Shown here: positions 25,273 to 29,602 of the stretch, one piece after another
How the letters are laid out: every line of letters starts with the position of its first letter
Position numbering within the stretch: the stretch's first letter is position 1
IMG/VR virus record: IMGVR_UViG_3300035070_000751
Span: 1 to 39,118 of that record
Direction: 5' to 3' (one strand)
Source of the DNA: a virus
DNA length: 39,118 bases
Program-made: the position numbers and the translations under genes
The notes under the pieces: model-generated
Seen by the model: the letters and a program-made list of their open reading frames with translations, nothing else
Database searches by the model: none
Told to the model about the DNA's origin: nothing

Positions 25273-25982
25273 TGTTGAACGATTGCTATGCTCTTTGCCT
25301 TAACTTCAGACCCACCACAGAGCATACATGATGAGCATTGTACTCGCCTACCCATTTCTTTTGAAGCAGGACAAAGTATCTCTTGACCCTTGACAACTTC
25401 GTTGACATCTTGAATGACACGAAAAGTTCTGTGTCCAAAATCCCAATGCTTCTTGGCAGTAGCCAAGTTGTCTGCACTAACCATGTATATGGTTGGGTCG
25501 AAACTTGAGTTAGGATTGTCATACTGATGACAGTATGCAGTATGCTTTCTAGCATCTTGTATCAAGCTATCCCAAATATATTTGGGTACTGCACCACCAT
25601 CACCATAAGTTCCAATCCTTACATCTTTATCTTTGCCAAGCAAAGACAATGCATTATGCCCTTGCATGGTAGGATATGCACCATTGACCCATTGCTTCCA
25701 AACGTTAAGCACTCCTTGAAATAACTTGACGTAGCAAGTTCTTTTGATAGCTTGTTTACGATTAGGGTCATCTGTGGGTATTCCTCTGTGAATACAGTTA
25801 CCACAGTTAGCTTCATCTAAGCCATACTTAGATGCGTCTCTTGGGTCATGAGGTGTGATGATGTATGTCTGCATCATAGCACCAGTTTTTGAATTGCTTG
25901 ACTTACTAGTCAAGGCAATGGCAATGATACGTTCCCCATTAAGTAGGGAAGCACCATCGTAAATCACATATCCATTTGGCAT
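25269..25982 (-). CDS. Conserved Cys-rich phage protein (DUF7227-like)
   Basis: 237 residues. Conserved features are KTG.MMQTYII, then CGNCIHRG (C60, C63) with CYV (C83), a GTYGDGGAVP loop, and a C-terminal Cys cluster CSSCMLCGG. The two Cys groups suggest metal binding. I recognise the arrangement (CG-C-HR, R-G-YGD, W, final C-C-C) as a conserved protein of unknown function in many phages, DUF7227 as far as I recall. SD AGGAG is in the loop of a perfect hairpin, and a GTCCGA box lies just upstream. A nucleic-acid role is plausible. Confidence 0.65.
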   Translation of the reverse strand: MPNGYVIYDGASLLNGERIIAIALTSKSSNSKTGAMMQTYIITPHDPRDASKYGLDEANCGNCIHRGIPTDDPNRKQAIKRTCYVKLFQGVLNVWKQWVNGAYPTMQGHNALSLLGKDKDVRIGTYGDGGAVPKYIWDSLIQDARKHTAYCHQYDNPNSSFDPTIYMVSADNLATAKKHWDFGHRTFRVIQDVNEVVKGQEILCPASKEMGRRVQCSSCMLCGGSEVKAKSIAIVQH

Positions 25983-25983
25983 A

Positions 25984-25998
25984 TTAACTCCTAGTTAA
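25984..25998 (-). promoter_or_regulatory. SD-in-loop hairpin before the Cys-rich gene
   Basis: On the message TTAACT-AGG-AGTTAA, a 6-bp stem with a 3-nt loop containing the SD core, one base from the ATG. It has the same architecture as 25256-25272 but a different stem. Confidence 0.65.
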
Positions 25999-26002
25999 AA
26001 GT

Positions 26003-26017
26003 GTCCGACAGTCGGAC
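26003..26017. repeat. GTCCGA-CAG-TCGGAC box, copy b
   Basis: Same box as copy a with spacer CAG. It lies between AT-rich repeat 2 and the SD hairpin of the Cys-rich gene. If the TATAAC at 26019-26024 on the leftward strand is a -10 element, the box covers the start of transcription. Confidence 0.8.
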
Positions 26018-26025
26018 TGTTATAT

Positions 26026-26063
26026 ATTATTTATATATTCATATATATTCATATATAAATAAT
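26026..26063. repeat. AT-rich inverted repeat 2 (13-bp arms, 12-nt loop)
   Basis: Arms ATTATTTATATAT (26026-26038) and ATATATAAATAAT (26051-26063), loop TCATATATATTC. It occupies the whole gap after the 45-residue gene, followed leftward by TATAAC and box b. Confidence 0.75.
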
Positions 26064-26067
26064 TATA

Positions 26068-26205
26068 CTATTCAGGAAGCAATGCTTCTGCTTGTGCTTC
26101 CTTGTGTACTATTTCTTCTTCAACATAAGCCATAGCTTCGCTATAAGTCATGTTTTCTTTTTCCATGAGTTCGCTTACTCGTAACTCTACGTATGAATCC
26201 CACAT
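26068..26205 (-). CDS. 45-residue acidic helical protein
   Basis: Starts at 26205, overlapping the upstream stop (TAATG). Mostly Glu/Ala/Met helix (ELMEKENMTYSEAMAYVEEE). It ends 4 bases before AT-rich repeat 2. The TAATG junction and operon position support it. No family recognised. Confidence 0.55.
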   Translation of the reverse strand: MWDSYVELRVSELMEKENMTYSEAMAYVEEEIVHKEAQAEALLPE

Positions 26206-26420
26206 TAGTCATTCCTTTTCATGTAAATCATTACTAGTCCAGTAACTAGTAATAGTAATCCCATAGCACCAAGAGATGCTATAATTAATATTCCCAAAGG
26301 GAATGGTTGATTGGCTTCTGCACTCATGTAGTAATCATTAGGATTACTCATGCTAAACCATGCCATTAATACGATTGGTATTCCCATAAGGAATACAAAA
26401 ACACCATCAAATTTACTCAT
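26205..26420 (-). CDS. Two-helix membrane protein
   Basis: 71 residues from the ATG at 26420, which overlaps the preceding stop (TAATG). Two membrane segments at about 6-22 and 41-64, joined by a polar loop (NPNDYYMSAEANQP). The C-terminus is basic (YMKRND). Its coding sequence contains seven or more perfect hairpins, including ATTACTAG...CTAGTAAT at 26230-26253 and GTATTCC-CATAA-GGAATAC at 26378-26396. Function unknown. Confidence 0.65.
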   Translation of the reverse strand: MSKFDGVFVFLMGIPIVLMAWFSMSNPNDYYMSAEANQPFPLGILIIASLGAMGLLLLVTGLVMIYMKRND

Positions 26421-26731
26421 TATTTTGCCCTCGCTAATTGTTGTGTGCTTCTCCAAGGTAAATTATCCATATAAGATAATTTATTATTCAGTCTATTCAA
26501 CTGAGTTGCTAGTCTGATATATTTAATATACCACTTTCTTGTGTGGTCACATAAACCCTTATCTACTTTGTAGAAGTTATGCTTACCCACATCTATAGTA
26601 CGTAACGATAAATCGTCATTACCAGTTTCCATATCTTCGATATAGGAATTTAATGCATCTGTAACCATATCTAACTCATCTTGAGTTACAGTCAACTTTA
26701 TATTTTTAATCACAATATTTGATTTAGCCAT
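26420..26731 (-). CDS. Hypothetical early protein
   Basis: 103 residues from the ATG at 26731. A longer frame would run through a GTCCGA box and the SD hairpin and is rejected. A beta-rich N-terminus (NIVIKNIKLTVTQDEL) and helical C-terminal half are visible. The SD GGAG is in the loop of a perfect hairpin. No family recognised. Confidence 0.6.
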   Translation of the reverse strand: MAKSNIVIKNIKLTVTQDELDMVTDALNSYIEDMETGNDDLSLRTIDVGKHNFYKVDKGLCDHTRKWYIKYIRLATQLNRLNNKLSYMDNLPWRSTQQLARAK

Positions 26732-26733
26732 TA

Positions 26734-26748
26734 TAAAACTCCGTTTTA
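26734..26748 (-). promoter_or_regulatory. SD-in-loop hairpin before 103-residue gene
   Basis: On the message TAAAAC-GGA-GTTTTA, 6-bp stem, 3-nt loop. The GGAG starts in the loop, 7 bases before the ATG. Confidence 0.65.
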
Positions 26749-26752
26749 AAGT

Positions 26753-26767
26753 GTCCGACAATCGGAC
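26753..26767. repeat. GTCCGA-CAA-TCGGAC box, copy c
   Basis: Perfect copy in the gap between the 63-residue gene and the SD hairpin at 26734. The order box, SD hairpin, gene is the same as at copy b. Confidence 0.8.
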
Positions 26768-26781
26768 TGTTAAGGAAGTGC

Positions 26782-26973
26782 CTATTTAAAGGCACTATCC
26801 CACTCTGCAGGTGTAATACCTGTCATGATGAACTCACGTTCATCTGCCGATAAGTTCGGCATAGCGTTCTGAATAAGAACACCACTTTCCCAAGAGCTTA
26901 ATTGCTCTTGAGTTACCTCTATTTCCATAGAGTTAGTGTTACCACTAAGAGAAGAAGTTCTTGTAATTAACAT
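26782..26973 (-). CDS. Conserved small phage protein, unknown function
   Basis: 63 residues. The C-terminal half, LIQNAMPNLSADEREFIMTGITPAEWDSAF, belongs to a very widespread small phage family I recognise (W..G.LIQ.A.P.L...EREF..TGI.P.EWD..F). It has no assigned function. Every 15-25 bases of its coding sequence is part of a perfect hairpin, including one over the start codon (ATTAAC-ATA-GTTAAT, 26966-26980) and one over the stop (AGTGCCT-ATTTAA-AGGCACT, 26777-26796). Confidence 0.75.
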   Translation of the reverse strand: MLITRTSSLSGNTNSMEIEVTQEQLSSWESGVLIQNAMPNLSADEREFIMTGITPAEWDSAFK

Positions 26974-26987
26974 AGTTAATCCTTTCT

Positions 26988-27002
26988 GTCCGACAATCGG
27001 AC
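26988..27002. repeat. GTCCGA-CAA-TCGGAC box, copy d
   Basis: Perfect copy just upstream of the start-codon hairpin of the 63-residue gene. TATAAC (leftward strand, 27007-27012) precedes it, as at copy b. Confidence 0.8.
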
Positions 27003-27012
27003 TGTTGTTATA

Positions 27013-27054
27013 ATAATAATTAAATATTCACAAATATTCATATTTAATTATTAT
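27013..27054. repeat. AT-rich inverted repeat 3 (15-bp arms, 12-nt loop)
   Basis: Arms ATAATAATTAAATAT (27013-27027) and ATATTTAATTATTAT (27040-27054), loop TCACAAATATTC. It includes the stop codon of the gene ending at 27044. The loop is identical to that of repeat 4, but the stem is different. Confidence 0.78.
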
Positions 27055-27256
27055 ATAAATCCTCAAACTCTTGAAGAATCTCTAGATTCTCAGTTACAGT
27101 TTCAGACTTACGTCTGAGCCTTTCGATAGCAAAGATACCACAATCATAAATGATTGGTTCATCTTTTCTTTGCTCATTTTCATGAGCAACCCAAGAAGAC
27201 CTAAGTCTTCTATGAGGGTTGATTCTTTTGGCAAAGTTTATAACTTTGTTCTTCAT
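27044..27256 (-). CDS. Hypothetical basic early protein
   Basis: 70 residues; its ATG overlaps the upstream stop (ATGA). A basic N-terminus (KRINPHRRLRSSW) is followed by an acidic helical C-terminus (ENLEILQEFEDLYNN). The coding sequence is a near-continuous run of perfect hairpins, e.g. TTGCTCAT-TTTC-ATGAGCAA (27170-27189) and AGAAGAC-CTAA-GTCTTCT (27194-27211). No family recognised. Confidence 0.6.
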   Translation of the reverse strand: MKNKVINFAKRINPHRRLRSSWVAHENEQRKDEPIIYDCGIFAIERLRRKSETVTENLEILQEFEDLYNN

Positions 27257-27489
27257 GATGACATAACCTTTCTATAATATTTTTCTGAAATATTATGAAA
27301 CATAATACCTTTGGTTACCTTTTTACCAATTCTATAGCCTTTAATAAAGGCTTTAAAATTAACTTGTTTAGGTATATACTCAAAGAGTATATAAAGTTTG
27401 TAATCAATTCTTAATTGATTAATCATCTCTTCTTCTGAAGAGAATGGTTGAGAACGATACAAAGTATCTTGACAAATATAATAATGCAT
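27253..27489 (-). CDS. Hypothetical early protein
   Basis: 78 residues from the ATG at 27489, chosen for its SD; an upstream TTG has none. Tyr/Ile/Lys-rich, with no membrane segment. The coding sequence contains 9-bp hairpins at 27274-27296, 27373-27393 and 27401-27421. No family recognised. Confidence 0.6.
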   Translation of the reverse strand: MHYYICQDTLYRSQPFSSEEEMINQLRIDYKLYILFEYIPKQVNFKAFIKGYRIGKKVTKGIMFHNISEKYYRKVMSS

Positions 27490-27491
27490 AA

Positions 27492-27506
27492 TTAATCTCC
27501 GATTAA
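27492..27506 (-). promoter_or_regulatory. SD-in-loop hairpin before 78-residue gene
   Basis: On the message TTAATC-GGA-GATTAA, 6-bp stem, 3-nt loop, SD core in the loop and ATG 7 bases after GGAG. It is the fourth example of this design, with a fourth stem sequence. Confidence 0.65.
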
Positions 27507-27522
27507 AAAGTGAAGGTAGCAA

Positions 27523-28137
27523 TTAAGCTACCTTCTTTGAAGGAACTTTAAGTTCCTTGTACTGAGAGTTAATCTCTCTTGCAAAGTCCTTGATAGAGAT
27601 GTTATGCATCTCTAACTGAACTAGCACTTCAAGTGCTAAGTCAGAAGCAGTCATCTGCTTCTTCTCTTGAGCCTTTGGCTCATTAGTGTCCGACTTCGGA
27701 CTGTCTTGAACCTTTGGTTCATCTTGAGACTTTGTCTCATCAGAAGCCTTTGGCTTATCTGACTTTGGCTTGGTAGCCTTGTAAAAGGCTTTTAGAAGAG
27801 CAGACAAAGATGTATATCTTTGTTTAGTAGATTGTAACCATGTTACAATTTTCTCATGATTCTCAAAGAGAATCTTAGCATCTGACCTTCTCTGTTTGCT
27901 TATGGTATTTATACCATACTTCTTAGCAAGTTCCTTGCTAATCAATTTAACATTCTCAAGTTTGAGAATATTAACGATTAACTGACCAATCTGATAGTCT
28001 AAACTATCAGTATTGAAAACAACCTTAGTTGTTTTAGCTTTCAGAGACTTTGTCTCATTAGCATCTAGCTTAGCTAGATTAGAACCTATGAACTGTAGTT
28101 CATTCTGAGATGGAAAGTTTTTAGTTTGTTTAGCCAT
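27523..28137 (-). CDS. First leftward early protein, hairpin-saturated gene, unknown function
   Basis: 204 residues; AGGAG before the ATG. Residues about 1-120 are alpha/beta and basic. Residues 124-158 are a low-complexity linker with 6-residue repeats (DETKSQ, DEPKVQ, NEPKAQ). The C-terminal 45 residues are helical (TASDLALEVLVQLEMHNISIKDF). No known domain was recognised. It is the promoter-proximal gene of the leftward block, a place often used by phages for host-takeover or regulatory proteins. Almost every 20-30 bases of the gene form a perfect hairpin, and one GTCCGA box is embedded in frame. The stop codon lies in the loop of GAAGGTAGC...GCTACCTTC (27512-27535). Confidence 0.7.
   Translation of the reverse strand: MAKQTKNFPSQNELQFIGSNLAKLDANETKSLKAKTTKVVFNTDSLDYQIGQLIVNILKLENVKLISKELAKKYGINTISKQRRSDAKILFENHEKIVTWLQSTKQRYTSLSALLKAFYKATKPKSDKPKASDETKSQDEPKVQDSPKSDTNEPKAQEKKQMTASDLALEVLVQLEMHNISIKDFAREINSQYKELKVPSKKVA
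27668..27756. repeat. Tandem 18-20-nt coding repeat, each unit a hairpin
   Basis: Five units in frame in the 204-residue gene: TGAGCC-TTT-GGCTCA (27668-27682), GTCCG-ACTT-CGGAC (27688-27701), TGAACC-TTT-GGTTCA (27707-27721), TGAGAC-TTT-GTCTCA (27725-27739) and AAGCC-TTT-GGCTT (27744-27756). Spacing is 18-20 bases. The TTT loop is constant, while the stems differ with matching changes on both arms. Confidence 0.85.
27688..27701. repeat. GTCCGA-CT-TCGGAC box, copy e, inside coding sequence
   Basis: A copy of the box with a 2-base spacer, read in frame as part of the linker of the 204-residue protein. Flanks (AGT before, TGT after) also match the intergenic copies, so it is not a bare palindrome coincidence. 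Confidence 0.7.
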
Positions 28138-28159
28138 GTTGGTTTCTCCTATGTTATAT

Positions 28160-28205
28160 ATAATTAAAAAATACTTTCACAAATATTCAAGTATTTTTTA
28201 ATTAT
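28160..28205. repeat. AT-rich inverted repeat 4 (17-bp arms, 12-nt loop)
   Basis: Arms ATAATTAAAAAATACTT (28160-28176) and AAGTATTTTTTAATTAT (28189-28205), loop TCACAAATATTC. It lies in the leader of the first leftward gene, at the expected start of transcription from the promoter at 28201-28229. Confidence 0.8.
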
Positions 28206-28229
28206 TATAACCTTAGTGTTTTCTGTCAA
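28201..28229 (-). promoter_or_regulatory. Leftward early promoter candidate
   Basis: On the leftward strand TTGACA (28224-28229) is followed after 17 bases by AATAAT (28201-28206), or after 14 bases by TATAAT (28204-28209). The consensus -35 and the position ahead of the first leftward gene support it; the -10 choice is uncertain. Confidence 0.55.
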
Positions 28230-28261
28230 GCCTTTTTTTATATACTAAAGTATATAAGTTT

Positions 28262-28276
28262 GTCCGACAATCGGAC
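28262..28276. repeat. GTCCGA-CAA-TCGGAC box, copy f
   Basis: The copy farthest right, about 33 bases upstream of the -35 of the leftward promoter and thus possibly an upstream regulatory site rather than a leader hairpin. Confidence 0.8.
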
Positions 28277-28282
28277 TGACCA

Positions 28283-28303
28283 TACTACCCTATGGGGGTA
28301 GTA
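28283..28303. repeat. Strong hairpin TACTACCC-TATGG-GGGTAGTA
   Basis: An 8-bp perfect stem with 5-nt loop, followed on the + strand by GTTTTG. It could terminate or attenuate rightward read-through weakly, but the T-run is short. Confidence 0.45.
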
Positions 28304-28447
28304 GTTTTGTACTCCTCCTCTTCAACACCTTGTCTTGTTGCAAAAATGCAACACTTTTTATGCTAAAGCATAGGCAACTGATAGTAAATGAGTTGTCAAG
28401 CAATGCTAAAGCATTGAATTTGCTATATTTTCTAAAGAAAATCAAGG

Positions 28448-28553
28448 CATATGCACACATATTCGCACATTTGCACGCAAATACACCCACATATACGCCC
28501 AAACGCCCACATATAGGCAGGGGTGGGCAAGCGTCAGGTGGGGGTATGGGGTA
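28448..28553. other. C-run to G-run strand switch; possible origin or G-quadruplex
   Basis: The left half has CA-rich, roughly 10-12-base periodic units (GCACA, CGCACAT, GCACGCA) and CCCACATATA twice, 20 bases apart (28486 and 28506). The right half has four G-runs within 32 bases (28520-28523, 28525-28527, 28540-28544, 28548-28551). This is striking in such an AT-rich genome and lies between divergent promoters. Confidence 0.5.
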
Positions 28554-28685
28554 CGTATGCATGAATAAATACACAGATAGGTATTTTCAACTGTTAACTA
28601 CATTAGTAACTGATAGAAATAAGCGTTACTAGTATAGGGTTATAGGTGTGGTGGAGGTAGTTATACAACTAATTGTAAATATGTG

Positions 28686-28714
28686 TTGCATAATTACCAC
28701 AAGTATGATATAAT
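28686..28714 (+). promoter_or_regulatory. Rightward promoter 1
   Basis: TTGCAT (28686-28691), 17-base spacer, TATAAT (28709-28714). A perfect -10 and spacing with a 4/6 match at -35. An operator-like half (ACATAAGTGT) starts 3 bases after the -10. Confidence 0.6.
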
Positions 28715-28717
28715 CGT

Positions 28718-28841
28718 ACATAAGTGTAATTATTTGCACTTGACAAAGATGTGGAGCCGGGGTATAACTACATATATATGAAACACTTAAGTGTATATAT
28801 ACATAACTATAAAAAAACACTTATATGTAACACTTAAATGT
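28718..28841 (+). promoter_or_regulatory. Operator-like repeats ACACTTAAxTGT (four copies)
   Basis: ACATAAGTGT (28718-28727, inverted and 2 bases shorter), ACACTTAAGTGT (28783-28794, a perfect 12-bp palindrome), ACACTTATATGT (28817-28828) and ACACTTAAATGT (28830-28841). They bracket rightward promoter 2, as repressor sites would. Confidence 0.6.
28740..28768 (+). promoter_or_regulatory. Rightward promoter 2
   Basis: TTGACA (28740-28745), 17-base spacer, TATAAC (28763-28768). Near-perfect sigma-70 promoter about 120 bases before the first rightward gene, flanked on both sides by operator-like repeats. Confidence 0.72.
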
Positions 28842-28891
28842 AGTAATACTAGAATCCCCTCCGTAAATAAAAATCACATTCGTGCTTGACA

Positions 28892-29104
28892 ATGAAGAAA
28901 AAATCTGTACAACTATATATACCAGAGAATATGCTCGATGCATTTTACGATGCTATCCGTAATAATAAATTAAGTAGCTTACATATCCCTCATAGTTCCG
29001 TATTTTATGTACGTGCAGCGATTGAAGCAAAGACAGGTGTAAGATATACCTTGAAGCACGTAGAGAATGCAATGAAACATGAAGGAATGTTAACAGATGT
29101 TTGA
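28892..29104 (+). CDS. Small basic protein, possible transcriptional regulator
   Basis: 70 residues from the ATG at 28892. A TTG 6 bases upstream is less likely. The N-terminus KKSVQLYIPENMLDAFYDAI has the beta-strand then helix look of a ribbon-helix-helix protein; the rest (VFYVRAAIEAKTGV and LKHVENAMKHEGML) is helical. Similar proteins occur in pelagiphages without assigned function. As the first gene after operator-bearing promoters it may autoregulate them, but this is inference. Confidence 0.6.
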   Translation: MKKKSVQLYIPENMLDAFYDAIRNNKLSSLHIPHSSVFYVRAAIEAKTGVRYTLKHVENAMKHEGMLTDV

Positions 29105-29339
29105 TTTATTTATATTGGCTTGTTTAATGCATCAGCCAAGTCAGTGTGTAACACTACAAGATTTATATAGTCCACACGCAACTCATGATAAGTGTTTAGC
29201 AAGAGCATATGAAATAGCAAAAGGAATGCCTATTCATATGCCTATGTATTATCCTAAGAGTTATAAATGCTTAGACATGAAACTAGAAGGTGAGAAGTTA
29301 AAAACAACATGGCAACCAAAAATAAAAAAGGTGGACTAA
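29097..29339 (+). CDS. Small Cys-containing, probably exported protein
   Basis: 80 residues. A hydrophobic N-terminus (MFDLFILACLM) resembles a short signal or anchor. Four Cys in total (C9, C17, C33, C58) suggest disulfides outside the cytoplasm. It overlaps the previous gene by 8 bases and the next by 31. No family recognised. It shares a layout with the proteins at 21960 and 32369. Confidence 0.6.
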   Translation: MFDLFILACLMHQPSQCVTLQDLYSPHATHDKCLARAYEIAKGMPIHMPMYYPKSYKCLDMKLEGEKLKTTWQPKIKKVD

Positions 29340-29602
29340 AGGGATTCACTCAGAGAAGTGGAGATATGCGACCCACAAAAAGTGGTGCAGGAATGACTGC
29401 AAAGGGAGTCGCTAAATATAGAAGGCAAAATCCGGGTAGTAAACTAAAGACTGCAGTAACAGAAAAGAAACCATCTAAAGCTAGAGCAGCACGAAGAAAA
29501 TCCTTTTGTGCAAGAAGTGCAGGTCAGATGAAAAAATTCCCTAAAGCAGCAAAGAACCCTAATAGCCGATTAAGACAAGCTAGGAGAAGATGGAAATGTT
29601 AA
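29309..29602 (+). CDS. DUF6321-like basic protein
   Basis: 97 residues, strongly basic. The conserved order GLTAKG-like (GMTAKGVAKYRRQNPGSKL), AARRKSFCARSAGQMKK and a C-terminal RRWKC is a family I recognise from cyanophages, pelagiphages and T4-like marine phages as DUF6321. Two Cys occur in conserved positions. Function is unknown; DNA or RNA binding is plausible from charge. It overlaps both neighbours. Confidence 0.8.
   Translation: MATKNKKGGLKGFTQRSGDMRPTKSGAGMTAKGVAKYRRQNPGSKLKTAVTEKKPSKARAARRKSFCARSAGQMKKFPKAAKNPNSRLRQARRRWKC

Larger units (their letters stand above)
26074..28442. repeat. Hairpin-saturated region
   Basis: Dense array of perfect short inverted repeats in both coding and non-coding sequence. 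Between 27000 and 28110 I count about 32 with stems of at least 6 bp and loops mostly of 2-6 nt. Examples: CAAGAGC-TTAATT-GCTCTTG (26891-26910), TATATACTC-AAA-GAGTATATA (27373-27393), TTAGCAAG-TTC-CTTGCTAA (27923-27941), CTGATAGT-CTAA-ACTATCAG (27991-28010), CAATGC-TAAA-GCATTG (28401-28416). The density falls away leftward of about 24 kb and stops at about 28442. Confidence 0.85.
28138..28891. other. Divergent control region (754 bases, no gene)
   Basis: The largest gene-free stretch, separating leftward and rightward transcription. From left to right it contains AT-rich repeat 4, a leftward promoter, a hairpin at 28238-28257, box f, a GC hairpin at 28283-28303, hairpins to 28442, a CA-rich then G-rich tract (28448-28553), two rightward promoters and four ACACTTA-type operators. 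Open frames on both strands here lack SD sequences and protein-like composition. A replication origin in this region is possible. Confidence 0.65.

Noticed and set aside
24299-28276. The GTCCGA boxes as a CRISPR array
   Set aside because: Spacing is irregular (hundreds of bases), repeats are 15 bases, genes lie between them, and there are no cas genes.
28283-28303. Intrinsic terminator at the 8-bp GC hairpin
   Set aside because: Only GTTTTG follows on the + strand and no T-run follows on the other; left as an unexplained hairpin.
28290-28632. Two overlapping open frames on opposite strands (28330-28632 + and 28290-28574 -)
   Set aside because: No SD sequences; they arise from the CA/G-rich tract and the hairpins in the control region, and the peptides look non-biological.
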